64,000 nt of DNA from CAYWYR01 sp964462685 (GTDB lineage Bacteria > Bacteroidota > Ignavibacteria > Kapaibacteriales > UBA2268): the NCBI GenBank assembly GCA_964462685.1, contig CAYWYR010000008.1, positions 69,253 through 133,252 on the forward strand, in the 5' to 3' direction. Positions 43,161 through 52,366 of the stretch are shown one piece after another. Below the pieces are notes generated by a model. The model had not been told where the DNA came from. It did not search any database and was given only the letters and a program-made list of their open reading frames with translations. A program made the translations under genes and the position numbers. How positions within the stretch are numbered: position 1 is the stretch's first letter; each line of letters opens with the position of its first letter.

Positions 43161-43685
43161 ATGAAAACAAAATATTTATTTTTAATTTCTGTAATCGCCA
43201 GTCTGGCGATCATAGCATGTGATGATCTGCCTACCGAACCGGCTCCTTTTGCTGATATAGACCAAATAAGTGAAGAGTTTGTGCTGGGTAAATGGGCCGG
43301 GCAGGTAAGATGGCTACAAACTAATGAGATCGATGAGTTTCAGGTGACTTTTTATTATGATACTCTTGAGAATGACCTAGGGTTTAGATTAGATACTGTC
43401 AACCTTGATCCACTGGTCGTCGATACTATATTCGGCGATGAGATTAAACTCAGAACAGACATGGAGTTCCTCGACGATACATTGGGGTGGGACGGACCAA
43501 AAGGAGAATGGTTCGTTGATCCAGTAAGGAATCGTCTGCAGTGGATTCCTAGTAATAGTATTCCTATGGGTGAAAGCCAAATACTCTATAACGGTTTCGC
43601 ATCAGCCGACAGCCTTTACGGTTTTGTCACAACCGCAGGTAGGGAAGGCCGCTGGTCACTTCAAAGAATCATAACCGGAGAGTAA
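43161..43685 (+). CDS. Lipoprotein, unknown function
   Basis: A 174-residue protein with a lipobox (LAIIAC, Cys about residue 20) and a Pro-rich start (DDLPTEPAPFADID). The mature part has a lipocalin-like flavour: FVLGKWAGQVRWLQTNEIDEFQ, then alternating strands and the end GRWSLQRIITGE. This would fit a small beta-barrel binding protein, but the match is weak. It is 3 bases upstream of the AhpD-like gene and probably co-transcribed with it. Confidence 0.65.
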   Translation: MKTKYLFLISVIASLAIIACDDLPTEPAPFADIDQISEEFVLGKWAGQVRWLQTNEIDEFQVTFYYDTLENDLGFRLDTVNLDPLVVDTIFGDEIKLRTDMEFLDDTLGWDGPKGEWFVDPVRNRLQWIPSNSIPMGESQILYNGFASADSLYGFVTTAGREGRWSLQRIITGE

Positions 43686-43688
43686 GAT

Positions 43689-44303
43689 TTGAATCAACCA
43701 CTAGTAAAGCCGGCTGATAACACCGATGACAAAGAACTACAGGAACTTATCGAATTCTACGAAGAGACATTGGGTTTTTGCCCTAACTCTATAAAAACCA
43801 TGTTCCGTAGGCCTAGGATAGCCTACGCTTTTATCGAAATGAACAAAGCTGTGATGGAAAACAAAGGCAGGGTAACCTCTGCTCTTAAAAGGCTAATAGG
43901 ATATGTAAGCAGTAACGTAGCAGGCTGCAGATACTGCCAAGCACACACGATAAGAGCCGCTGAAAGGTACGGAGCAGTGCAACAACAGTTGGAAAACGTT
44001 TGGGAATACAAGACCCACTGCTCTTTCAGCGAGGCAGAAAGAGCAGCTCTAGATCTTGCCGTTGCAGCATCTACCATACCTAATTCGGTCACAGACGAAG
44101 TCGCAGCTAATGCAAGACAGTATTGGGATGAAGGTGAGATAGTTGAGATAATGGGAGTTGTGGCGCTCTTCGGATATCTTAACAGATGGAACGACAGTAT
44201 GGGTACCGAGATAGAACAAGGTGCAATTGATAGCGGTAAAGATCTTCTATCTGTAAAAGGATGGAATAGCGGAAAGCATAATTACAGTAAAATTTTATTT
44301 TAG
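43689..44303 (+). CDS. Carboxymuconolactone decarboxylase/AhpD-family protein
   Basis: A 204-residue protein with the AhpD-like catalytic motif CRYCQAH (Cys80, Cys83, His86) preceded by RLIGYVSSNVAG, and a second helical half ending VVALFGYLNRWND. Proteins of this type are alkylhydroperoxidase-like reductases; peroxide detoxification is the usual assumption, not shown here. The start is TTG, because the stop of the preceding lipoprotein gene lies only 3 bases upstream and no ATG is at hand. Translational coupling is likely. Confidence 0.87.
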   Translation: MNQPLVKPADNTDDKELQELIEFYEETLGFCPNSIKTMFRRPRIAYAFIEMNKAVMENKGRVTSALKRLIGYVSSNVAGCRYCQAHTIRAAERYGAVQQQLENVWEYKTHCSFSEAERAALDLAVAASTIPNSVTDEVAANARQYWDEGEIVEIMGVVALFGYLNRWNDSMGTEIEQGAIDSGKDLLSVKGWNSGKHNYSKILF

Positions 44304-44347
44304 CTAATCCGTTACGGGATAGACTTTTAATAGAGGGGCTTAAGAAT

Positions 44348-44773
44348 ATGGATAAGGCATTACCAGATTTAACAAAAGAAACATATTCAAATAGCAAATC
44401 GCTCGTTGATTATGATAAGAATACCGGTACAATATCGGTTAAGATTTTATCCAATGACAGGGATTTGGAGGATATTGAACAGACGGCGGCTGTGGTATGC
44501 AATATACAGGAGGATACCAATAGCAAGAAGCTTCTCTACGATCACTCTGAATTTGAATGGAAGTTCGATTATCTTTCTGAATATAAACTAGGAAAAGACT
44601 TTAATAAGCTTCTGCCTTATAAAGAAGGAACGGTAATAGCTTTTTGTCTCGGTAAATACTATGACCCCAGTTACTGGACGCTATTGGAGAAACTGATCAA
44701 CGATAACTCCCAATGTACGATCAAGTATTTCGGTGATAATGATGAAGCCGAATCCTGGCTCGGGGAACAGTAA
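44348..44773 (+). CDS. Hypothetical cytoplasmic protein
   Basis: A 141-residue protein without signal peptide or membrane helix. Alternating strands and helices (GTISVKILSNDRDLEDIEQTA, EGTVIAFCLGKYYDPSYWTL, CTIKYFGDNDEAESWL) suggest an alpha/beta fold similar in outline to STAS or small Rossmann domains, but I do not recognise the family. GAGGGG lies before the ATG. It follows the AhpD-like gene by 44 bases and is closed by a terminator. Confidence 0.6.
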   Translation: MDKALPDLTKETYSNSKSLVDYDKNTGTISVKILSNDRDLEDIEQTAAVVCNIQEDTNSKKLLYDHSEFEWKFDYLSEYKLGKDFNKLLPYKEGTVIAFCLGKYYDPSYWTLLEKLINDNSQCTIKYFGDNDEAESWLGEQ

Positions 44774-44787
44774 ATAAGATCAATTTT

Positions 44788-44820
44788 ATAAAGCAATCTA
44801 AATATAGTTTGCTTTTTTTA
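44788..44820 (+). terminator. Rho-independent terminator
   Basis: AAGCAA and TTGCTT pair with an inner CTA/TAG, followed by a run of seven T residues. Confidence 0.75.
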
Positions 44821-44866
44821 TATCTTGTCTATCTCATTCTTATCTATCCTATAAAAGTACTTACAG

Positions 44867-45289
44867 ATGATCATTATCGGCCGTTCTGAAACAGTATCAC
44901 TACCGGAGCTCGGGCTTAGTGATCTCAACGCCCGAATAGATACAGGCGCCGCCACCTCCTCGCTGCACTGCCACAAAATAAAAAAAATAAGGTCTGAGGA
45001 AGGGATCAGTAAAATTGAGTTTTATGTCCTCGATCCCGCACATCCCGAATATAACAGCCAAAAATACACATTCGAGAAATATGGTGTCCGAAACGTAAAA
45101 AGCAGTAACGGTATTACACAGAAAAGGTATCTGATCAAAACTAAGATACGCTTTGGTGAAAAGCTCTACCGTATTGAGTTTACACTTGCCGACCGATCGG
45201 AAATGACCTATCCAATACTGATCGGCCGTCAGTTCATATCCAAGAAGTTCTTGGTGGATGTATCAAAGAAAAACACCCTTCTAAAATAA
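44867..45289 (+). CDS. Retropepsin-like protein associated with RimK (COG4067 type)
   Basis: A 140-residue protein with the aspartic-protease-like active motif ARIDTGAATSSLHC near the N-terminus and the conserved end MTYPILIGRQFI followed by SKKFLVDVSKK. These are features of the RimK-associated proteins often called ATP-dependent zinc proteases; the fold is retropepsin-like. By family context it trims or counteracts the glutamate tails added by RimK-type ligases, which is not proven. The stop overlaps the rimK start by one base (TAATG), so the two are translationally coupled. Confidence 0.88.
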   Translation: MIIIGRSETVSLPELGLSDLNARIDTGAATSSLHCHKIKKIRSEEGISKIEFYVLDPAHPEYNSQKYTFEKYGVRNVKSSNGITQKRYLIKTKIRFGEKLYRIEFTLADRSEMTYPILIGRQFISKKFLVDVSKKNTLLK

Positions 45290-46209
45290 TGACTATCTAT
45301 ATACTCTCTACCAACCCAAACCTATATTCCACCAAAAGACTTCTCAGTGCCTGCCTCGATGCGGGGCATGACGCCCGTGTGATCAATCACACTAAGTGTA
45401 CCATACTCTCGGAAAAAGGCGAGCCCATGTTGTATTATGACGGTGAGAGACTGGAAATGCCTGATGCGGTAATACCGCGTATAGGCGCCAGCGTTACGTT
45501 CTTCGGTGTAAGCGTTGTAAGGCAGTTTGAGGTTATGGACGTATATACTACGGCTAGTAGCCAGGCTATTGTCAGGAGCCGGGACAAGCTCAGATCTCTT
45601 CAGATAATGTCTGAAATAGGTATAGGTATACCACGAACCGGGTTCGCCAAACATCCAAAGGACAAGGATGTGGAGATGCTGCTCAAATCTATAGGTAAGC
45701 CGCCGTATATAATAAAACTACTGGAAGGTACGCAAGGCCTGGGTGTTGTATTGGCTGAAACTTCTAAAGCTGCTAAATCAGTCGTGGAAGCGTTTTCTGG
45801 GCTAAAAACCAATATACTGGTGCAGGAGTTCATAAAAGAGGCGGGCGGAAGCGACGTTCGGGCGTTCGTTGTAAACGGAAAAGTAGTGGCCGCAATGAAA
45901 AGAACGGGAGCGGAGGGCGATTTCCGATCCAATATACACAGGGGCGGTACAGCTCGGGTAATAAAGCTGAACGCGACCGAAAAGAAGACTGCGGTAGAGG
46001 CCGCAAAAGCTATGGGGTTGAAAGTCGCGGGTGTGGATATACTCCAGTCAGAGAAAGGGCCGCTTGTGTTGGAAGTCAATTCCTCCCCAGGGCTTGAGGG
46101 GATAGAAAAAGCCACGGGCGTTGATATAGCCGGGATGATAGCGGCGGATATCGATAAACAAGTTTCTCTGAAGAAAAACAAGACCCGCAGGGTTAGAAAA
46201 GAAGTTTAA
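45289..46209 (+). CDS. rimK: RimK-type ATP-grasp glutamate ligase (ribosomal protein S6 modification)
   Basis: RimK adds glutamate residues to the C-terminus of ribosomal protein S6 and can make poly-glutamate. ATP-grasp features: PYIIKLLEGTQGLGVVLAE, FIKEAGGSDVRAFVVNGKVV, GDFRSNIHRGGTA, and VAGVDILQSEKGPLVLEVN with the metal-binding Glu/Asn. At 306 residues it is of normal length. Coupled to the retropepsin-like gene upstream by a one-base overlap. The C-terminus is very basic. Confidence 0.94.
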   Translation: MTIYILSTNPNLYSTKRLLSACLDAGHDARVINHTKCTILSEKGEPMLYYDGERLEMPDAVIPRIGASVTFFGVSVVRQFEVMDVYTTASSQAIVRSRDKLRSLQIMSEIGIGIPRTGFAKHPKDKDVEMLLKSIGKPPYIIKLLEGTQGLGVVLAETSKAAKSVVEAFSGLKTNILVQEFIKEAGGSDVRAFVVNGKVVAAMKRTGAEGDFRSNIHRGGTARVIKLNATEKKTAVEAAKAMGLKVAGVDILQSEKGPLVLEVNSSPGLEGIEKATGVDIAGMIAADIDKQVSLKKNKTRRVRKEV

Positions 46210-46238
46210 TACTTCAAATGCTGAACCTTCCACAACAT

Positions 46239-46278
46239 ACTCAATGAGTCATGACTCAATGAGTTCTTACCCAATGAT
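46239..46278. promoter_or_regulatory. Three direct repeats at 15-bp spacing upstream of the PPIase operon
   Basis: ACTCAATGAG at 46239 and 46254 and the variant ACCCAATGAT at 46269 repeat every 15 bases. The first two overlap a 14-bp palindrome (TGAGTCATGACTCA, 46245-46258). It is a candidate regulator-binding array 100-140 bases before the next gene, or a small slippage repeat. Confidence 0.35.
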
Positions 46279-46375
46279 TTAGAATGTGTCCTCTTAATGG
46301 ATACCTATACCTTTTTTAATTAATTTCGTAATGGTTAACTGAGAATTTAGTGAATTATCATCAGACGGTTTTAAA

Positions 46376-48406
46376 ATGACACCCAACAATACTATTGGCT
46401 TTTTTAAAGTATTTCTTATAGCATCGCTTTTAATTTCAGTATCGCAAAGATCAATTGCGGATAACAACACTGTAGTAGCTAAAGTAGCCGATCAGGAAAT
46501 TACTTTTGGGCAGGTAGCGAAAGCATATAACAAGAACCTACCGGAAGGCTCAAAAACCTTATCTGAGCTTAAACTCGATTCAGTCATGGGTTTTATAGAC
46601 TTATATTCCAATTACCGATTAAAAGTAATCGACGCTCTGGACAAAGGATATCACCAAAAACCTGAGATTGTACAGGAGATAAGGCAAAACCAGGAAAGAT
46701 TAGCTGAATCCCACCTTCTCAATTCCATGCTGATTGAGCCACACGTTGAGAAAATAAAACAGAGAAGGCTATCTGAGTTTAAGATGGCGTATATTCTCCT
46801 GCGTGAAGATTCCACCAGCAGTATGAGCCCAACTGAAAAAGCCGAAATGATCATCGGTAAACTAGATGCTGGTGAGCCGTTCAGCAAACTCGCCAAAAAA
46901 TACTCAATGGACCCAAGCACTAGCGAAGGGGGCGGCATTCTGGACGTATATGTAACCTCTGGAAGAATACAGCCAGATCTGGAGGACGCACTATACTCAC
47001 TTGAAGTAGGCCAGTACCATCCTGAGCCTATCACGAATCAGTTCGGTACCTTTGTTGTGAAACTACATGACAAGCAGCCGAGAATCGCTGTAAAATCAGC
47101 TCACATCCTAATTGCGGCAAAACAGGTAGGCAGCGGCGACTGGGAGATAAAGGAAAAACTGGCTGATAGCATATATCAGGCGATTCAGAACGGTGCGAGT
47201 TTCGAAGAGATGGTTGAAAAGCACTCCTCCGACGAGACATCTGTAGCAAATGGCGGTGTGTTGGAAGGCTGGTATGTTCGCTCTGGCGGCTTTATAGGTC
47301 GTGGCGGAAAACTGGTAGAGGAATACGAAGACAAGCTTTTCGAACTACAGAACGGTGAGATATCCGAGCCTGTCAAAACCAAATACGGTTACCATATCAT
47401 TAAGCGTGTTGACTCCCAGCAGGCCAATGCAGATGAAGAAGAAGACGGGATCAAAGATATTTACCGTAAAACATTAATGGAGACTGAAAGAAGAGTATTA
47501 TTGGACAGCATCAGACAAGCCTATGGTCTGGCAGTAAATCAAAAAGTACTTGATGAGTTTCTATCACAACTGGACAGCCAAAAAAACAATTATGACAATA
47601 ATTGGGCCGATGGCGTAAAGGACGGAACTAAAACCAAAGAGCTATTCACGTTCAACGGAGCCTCGTACACCGTTGATGAATACATTGAGCAATCTAATAA
47701 AAACCCTAAATTGAAAGGTATAGCGAATATCGAGCTATCGATCAGAAGCGGGATAAACAAGATAATCGAACCAAAGGTATATGAGCTTCTCGGCGAGGAA
47801 TTCAGGGCAGATGATAGTGAGTATATGGCATTATCCGAAGAGTTCCGTGATGGTATATTACTGTATCAGGTAGAAACCGATGAGGTGTGGAATAAGCTGA
47901 AATTCGACTCCGTTGCGGCAAAAGAATATTTCACTAAGAATAAACTTGAATATAAAACCAATCCTACAGTAGATTTCACGGAAGTCTATCTGGTTGATGA
48001 AAATTTAACCGATGATATTTTGGAGAGAATTGAGAAAGGTGAAGATATCGCTGAATTAGCCGGTAAATATACAGAACGTGCTAAATATAGAGATTCGAAA
48101 GGTAAATGGGAGGCGCAAGACATCAGGAAAAACAGGATCCTGTTAAAAGTGATGGGTGATGAACTAAAAGAAGGAAATATAGTAGGCCCTTTAGAAGTAG
48201 ATATGGGCAAGTCCATCATCAGAATCGATAAAATCTATCCCCCAAGAGTAAAGACATTTGAAGAATCAATACCTGACTTTGCCTCTCAATTTCAGGATTA
48301 TAGGAACAGACAGCTTACCGGTAATTGGATTTCGTATCTAAGAGACAAATACGACGTTAAAGTATATGAGGATAAATTACAATCCTTATTGAATAATCAA
48401 GATTAA
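46376..48406 (+). CDS. Periplasmic peptidyl-prolyl isomerase with two parvulin domains
   Basis: The 676-residue protein has a signal peptide (about 1-28, ending SIAD). Two parvulin (PpiC/rotamase) domains follow: MAYILLREDSTSSMSP ... SKLAKKYSMDPSTSEGGGIL, then SAHILIAAKQVGSGDWEI ... VEKHSSDETSVANGGVL with KTKYGYHIIKRVDS. The rest (about 360-676) is helical and resembles the C-terminal part of SurA/PrsA-like chaperones. It probably assists folding of outer-membrane or T9SS cargo proteins. It is followed 35 bases downstream by a SurA-like gene, so the two form an operon. Confidence 0.9.
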   Translation: MTPNNTIGFFKVFLIASLLISVSQRSIADNNTVVAKVADQEITFGQVAKAYNKNLPEGSKTLSELKLDSVMGFIDLYSNYRLKVIDALDKGYHQKPEIVQEIRQNQERLAESHLLNSMLIEPHVEKIKQRRLSEFKMAYILLREDSTSSMSPTEKAEMIIGKLDAGEPFSKLAKKYSMDPSTSEGGGILDVYVTSGRIQPDLEDALYSLEVGQYHPEPITNQFGTFVVKLHDKQPRIAVKSAHILIAAKQVGSGDWEIKEKLADSIYQAIQNGASFEEMVEKHSSDETSVANGGVLEGWYVRSGGFIGRGGKLVEEYEDKLFELQNGEISEPVKTKYGYHIIKRVDSQQANADEEEDGIKDIYRKTLMETERRVLLDSIRQAYGLAVNQKVLDEFLSQLDSQKNNYDNNWADGVKDGTKTKELFTFNGASYTVDEYIEQSNKNPKLKGIANIELSIRSGINKIIEPKVYELLGEEFRADDSEYMALSEEFRDGILLYQVETDEVWNKLKFDSVAAKEYFTKNKLEYKTNPTVDFTEVYLVDENLTDDILERIEKGEDIAELAGKYTERAKYRDSKGKWEAQDIRKNRILLKVMGDELKEGNIVGPLEVDMGKSIIRIDKIYPPRVKTFEESIPDFASQFQDYRNRQLTGNWISYLRDKYDVKVYEDKLQSLLNNQD

Positions 48407-48441
48407 CGTTAGAATCAATTTCTATTCGAAGATAAAAGAAC

Positions 48442-49746
48442 ATGAATTTATTTAAATCAATACTCCCGCTTGTGTTTCTTGCCTTTGCTTTACCTCTTTC
48501 CGCACAGCCGAAAGAAGGTGAATCATTAGACAAAGTTATAGCTATAGTCGGAAAACAGATCATAACAGACAGCGATATCAAAAGCGAGATTATGGGTCTG
48601 AAACAGACCAATCCAAGTATTGATACCGAGGACCCGGCTATTAGGCAGCGGATACTGGATCTACTGATAAACCAAAAGCTTAAGGTATCAAAAGCCGTTA
48701 TCGACTCGGTTGATGTATCTAACGATGAAATCGATATGCGCTGGAACCAGGCCCTTATGAGCATGAAACAGCGATACGGGTCGGAGCAGCGTATAGCTGA
48801 TATCTATGGCAAATCAATATCAAGCCTGAGGTATGAATATAAAGACCAGATAAAGAACGCACTGCTCGCCGAAAAGCTGACCCAGATGAAAATGTCCACC
48901 CTTGAGGTATCACCTGTGGAAGTGACTGATTTTTTCAACGAGTTCAAAGACTCGCTACAGCAAGTACCGGATATGCCCGTTATCAGGCATATAGTCAAGT
49001 ATCTCGTTACTGATGACAACACGAAAAACGAAGCTAAACAGACGGCTCTGAAAATCAGGGACAGTATTATTGCCGGAGCTGATTTCGCTGAAATGGCAGA
49101 GCTATACAGCCAGGATCCTGGCACTAAGACCGCTGGCGGTGATCTGGGCTGGTCAAAAAAAGGGTCACTTGTTCCAGAATATGAAAAAGCAGCTTATGCT
49201 TTAATGCCCGGAGAAGTATCACAGCCGGTTGAGTCACCTTTCGGTTTCCACGTTATCAAAGTAGCGGATAAAAGATCCGACGAGATCAAGACAAGCCATA
49301 TTCTGATTAAAATAGACCGCTCCAACAATTCCAAAGAAGAGACTTATGCATTCCTGAAGTCAATCAACGACAGTATCGAAAGGGGTGCTAAGTTTGAAGA
49401 GCTTGCGAAAAAATATTCCGATGATAAAGAGACAAAAGGTTTTGGCGGGCTTGTTGAGCCGCAGCGTATCAATTACTTCTCAATGGATGCTAGGCAAAAA
49501 GTTCAGGAAATGGAAATAGGAGATATAACCGATCCCCTTATATATGCTATAGACCCCAATAAACCGGCCTACCATATTATTTATAAAGAAGACGTAAAAA
49601 AAGGGCACAAACCTACACCCGATACCGACTATACACTATTGGAACAGATGGCGAAGATGAAAAAGCGCCAAGATATGATGGAAGAATGGCACTCCGAGCT
49701 TAGAAGCGAGCTGTTCTGGAAAATCGTCGATGAAGATTATAAATGA
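48442..49746 (+). CDS. surA: SurA-like periplasmic chaperone/peptidyl-prolyl isomerase
   Basis: The 434-residue protein has a signal peptide (about 1-22) and the SurA N-terminal start (LDKVIAIVGKQIITDSDI), a helical chaperone part, and two parvulin domains (IRHIVKYLVTDDN ... ELYSQDPGTKTAGGDLGW ... FGFHVIKVADK; then TSHILIKIDRSNNSKEE ... LAKKYSDDKETKGFGG). It guides outer-membrane proteins in the periplasm. It is the second gene of a two-gene chaperone operon. The symbol is given by family; orthology to E. coli surA is likely but not certain. Confidence 0.88.
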   Translation: MNLFKSILPLVFLAFALPLSAQPKEGESLDKVIAIVGKQIITDSDIKSEIMGLKQTNPSIDTEDPAIRQRILDLLINQKLKVSKAVIDSVDVSNDEIDMRWNQALMSMKQRYGSEQRIADIYGKSISSLRYEYKDQIKNALLAEKLTQMKMSTLEVSPVEVTDFFNEFKDSLQQVPDMPVIRHIVKYLVTDDNTKNEAKQTALKIRDSIIAGADFAEMAELYSQDPGTKTAGGDLGWSKKGSLVPEYEKAAYALMPGEVSQPVESPFGFHVIKVADKRSDEIKTSHILIKIDRSNNSKEETYAFLKSINDSIERGAKFEELAKKYSDDKETKGFGGLVEPQRINYFSMDARQKVQEMEIGDITDPLIYAIDPNKPAYHIIYKEDVKKGHKPTPDTDYTLLEQMAKMKKRQDMMEEWHSELRSELFWKIVDEDYK

Positions 49747-49870
49747 TTTCTCTGGTGTTTGGTAGGTAGATACTTATAAAAATAGATGATTTCTTTTTGT
49801 AATTTAATGGCATACGATTTGTCTATGATGCTATAAATAAGCATTTCTTTAGAACTAAATAAAGTATTCG

Positions 49871-51175
49871 TTGCCCTCAAAAGGAACATATATTTTCTGG
49901 CTTTCAGCTTTATCTATTATTATACTCACGCTATCATCCTGCGTAGAGGAAAGAGTTTTAGGCCCAGACACAGAAGTAATTACCCGAAAAGCCGGATCGG
50001 AAACCTATTTCTTGATCGATACGGCGGGCGGGCATAATCCGCAAGAAAACACCATCAGGATAGGCGGCGTCGTAGCTTTTGATCTTGAAGCTAGAGGAGA
50101 GGTATTGGCCGACAGCGTGATAGATTCCTTCAACGGGGAACCTGGCATAGATATCGTTCGAATATCTGTAGAAAATGAATATACTTATCATTTCAGTCTC
50201 GAAGACGGACTAAACGTGGATATGGAGCTTATTGATCCTTTCGATGCTACCGTGTTCCGGTTGACCGCAGATAATCCTTCTGAGTCACTTATTCTGCAAC
50301 CTGGCAATTACGGCCTGAAAATCTATAATAATAATGATTATGCCGATAGCTTAAACAATAGAAAACTGCTGTTTTTAAGACCTGATACTGAACTAGTAAA
50401 TACCGATCCGCTCGGGATTCTCTCTGAAATACCGCAAGGCAATCTAGAAACAGATCATTATATGATTCTGGCTAAAGGAAACTGCCGAGGATGCGACCTA
50501 ACCGAAGGCTTTTTTGAATACTTTACTTTCCACCATGGCGAAGGAGAAAGAGTACAGCTTACTGATATTCAAGCCGAAAAGGCCAACTTCCGATACGCTA
50601 AAATGAGGGATGTCGATATTTCGGGTAGTTTCCTTACCGAAGCGTCTTTCGAGTTTGCCGATCTGAGCCGAGCGGCGTTTTTCGATATATCCGAGATGTC
50701 CCATACCAATTTCAACAGAACAAATCTTAATACTACTACATTCACCAATGTAACAGGTAGATACACAACATTTGAGTTTTCGGATATGAGGAGAATGAAG
50801 ATATTGAACTCCGAGCTTACAAACAGCAACTGGATAGACTGTATCGCTCTTGGCTCCGAGATAAGGGATACCGATCTATCTAAGATAAATATGACTTTCT
50901 TTAAAGGTGGCGGTTCGATATTCGCCAATAATGATTTCACCAGCAGTGAGCTAAATTCCGCCGATATGGTCGGTTGTGACGTAACAGGCTCTATCTTCAA
51001 TAACGCTGATCTGACGGAAGCTAACTTTTCAAATGCCAATGTAGCTGGTGCTACATTTTGTAATATTTTCCAATACCGAAATCTCAGGATCAAACTGGCA
51101 TCCGGTATCGCCAACGCGGACTGCTTACTTGAGCTGATAGAAAGAATTGACGCGCAGCAGGAAAGCGATGAGTAA
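49871..51175 (+). CDS. Pentapeptide-repeat lipoprotein
   Basis: A 434-residue protein starting with TTG (no ATG is available in frame near the signal). The signal ends in a lipobox (LTLSSC). The middle part is beta-rich (FSLEDGLNVDMELIDPFDA). Residues about 215-410 carry pentapeptide repeats of the A(D/N)LxX type: LTEASFEFADLSRAAFFDI, NFNRTNLNTTTFTNV, NSADMVGCDVTGSIFNNADL and TEANFSNANVAGATF. These make a right-handed square helix. Surface or periplasmic; function unknown. Confidence 0.8.
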   Translation: MPSKGTYIFWLSALSIIILTLSSCVEERVLGPDTEVITRKAGSETYFLIDTAGGHNPQENTIRIGGVVAFDLEARGEVLADSVIDSFNGEPGIDIVRISVENEYTYHFSLEDGLNVDMELIDPFDATVFRLTADNPSESLILQPGNYGLKIYNNNDYADSLNNRKLLFLRPDTELVNTDPLGILSEIPQGNLETDHYMILAKGNCRGCDLTEGFFEYFTFHHGEGERVQLTDIQAEKANFRYAKMRDVDISGSFLTEASFEFADLSRAAFFDISEMSHTNFNRTNLNTTTFTNVTGRYTTFEFSDMRRMKILNSELTNSNWIDCIALGSEIRDTDLSKINMTFFKGGGSIFANNDFTSSELNSADMVGCDVTGSIFNNADLTEANFSNANVAGATFCNIFQYRNLRIKLASGIANADCLLELIERIDAQQESDE

Positions 51176-51244
51176 ACCGATAGCGAAGGCTAAAAACTCA
51201 AAACCAGCTGATTTCTAGGTTGATTTCCTGTTTCCGAACTTATG

Positions 51245-52072
51245 CTACTTGTTTTGGGAATTTACTTTTGTCAGTGTGTATGCCGCTTCCATCACCAAAA
51301 ATCTTTTTACCCCTGGAATCCAGGATAGCGCGTTCATAGAAACTGTCGGTAGGCCGAACTTCATTTTGAACACAGGGCGCAGCAAATAGAAAGTCTTCCT
51401 TTCGATCTTATAGCCGGCGGCGAGTGCTGCCTCCTCGAATTTTTTCGTAGTAAGCTGAATTTTCTGAAGCCTTTCAACCTCCTCTATATCAGCTTTCCGG
51501 CCTGTTGATATCATCTTAGCGAACCAATTTTTCGGCAGCAGGTGAATCCAGGGCAGTTTACCCCATTTGTTGGCTAGAGTATGTTGGTGGCCACCGAATG
51601 CGCTGTGGTAAGGTGGGAAGGTAACATATAGCCGGCCGCCAGGTTTTATTATGGCTTTGATATTGGTTAGGGCTTTCTCGGTTTTATCCAAGTGTTCGAT
51701 TACATCCCGTAAAAGTACAAGATCGTAATGTGTTCGCCATTCATCCTTAGGTGAATCGAATATAATATCATGACTCGTATATTTTATATCGAAGCTACCC
51801 TTGCCCGAAATAATGCGGCCCATCTCCAAACGGCTCTCCACAATATCGGTAGCCAGACAGTCTTTAGCGCCTTTTTCAGCGAAAGCTACAAGAACGCCGC
51901 CTTCCGCCGAACCGATTTCCGCAACACTATCCCCAGACTTGAAAATACCTGTTTTGAGTGCCATAGGTACTATAAAGCTGGTACCCAGATCATACATATA
52001 GAAGAAATAGTACTTATCGTTATCCGAAATGGTGGGATCTTTTGCGATCCTGTCTCTGAAAGCGGTTGTCAT
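51245..52072 (-). CDS. Class I SAM-dependent methyltransferase
   Basis: A 275-residue protein with motif I VAEIGSAEGGVLVAFAEKGA, the acidic loop CLATDIVESRLEMG, motif DLVLLRDVIEHLDK and post-motif PGGRLYVTFPPYHSAFGGHQH. The C-terminal half is basic, like the methyltransferases used on glycans or lipids. Target unknown. It is monocistronic, between the pentapeptide lipoprotein and the truncated gene copy at 52161. Confidence 0.85.
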   Translation of the reverse strand: MTTAFRDRIAKDPTISDNDKYYFFYMYDLGTSFIVPMALKTGIFKSGDSVAEIGSAEGGVLVAFAEKGAKDCLATDIVESRLEMGRIISGKGSFDIKYTSHDIIFDSPKDEWRTHYDLVLLRDVIEHLDKTEKALTNIKAIIKPGGRLYVTFPPYHSAFGGHQHTLANKWGKLPWIHLLPKNWFAKMISTGRKADIEEVERLQKIQLTTKKFEEAALAAGYKIERKTFYLLRPVFKMKFGLPTVSMNALSWIPGVKRFLVMEAAYTLTKVNSQNK

Positions 52073-52150
52073 CTGAGTATAATACTGCGGATTGTTATTT
52101 TAGTAGTCTCAATATACCATTATAGGTTAAATTAGTTTCAAAAAAAGGGG

Positions 52151-52233
52151 GGAGCGGTACATGCCAATAGAGAGACTGATTGAATATGCTCCAGAATACG
52201 AATACCTCATTCTGGAGCCGAATGACTACCTGA
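52151..52233 (+). repeat. 83-bp direct repeat, copy 1
   Basis: Identical to 55744-55826 (by eye, no mismatch). It covers the ribosome-binding site, start and first 24 codons of the DUF1801-like gene. The copies bracket 3.5 kb. Confidence 0.9.
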
Positions 52234-52325
52234 TCAAAACTTTTGGAATCTTGATTTCTTACTCTTTTCTATGCCGAACGGTCTCTTCGAAAGAGCGAGC
52301 AATAAGAATTAACGTTTTGAAATAA
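52161..52325 (+). pseudogene. Truncated 5' copy of the DUF1801-like gene
   Basis: From ATG at 52161 the first 24 codons (MPIERLIEYAPEYEYLILEP and NDYL) are identical in DNA to the intact gene at 55754. Then the sequence diverges into unrelated residues (IKTFGILISYSFLCR...) and ends at TAA 52325. It keeps the GGAG ribosome-binding site but cannot make the domain. It is a duplication remnant. Confidence 0.8.
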
Positions 52326-52366
52326 ATTATCGCTTCCTCAATAAAGATGTAAGTTCTAATGCATTA

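Noticed and set aside
45600..46181. Minus-strand frame of 193 codons opposite rimK
   Set aside because: The plus strand is a clear ATP-grasp enzyme; the antisense frame has no recognisable features.
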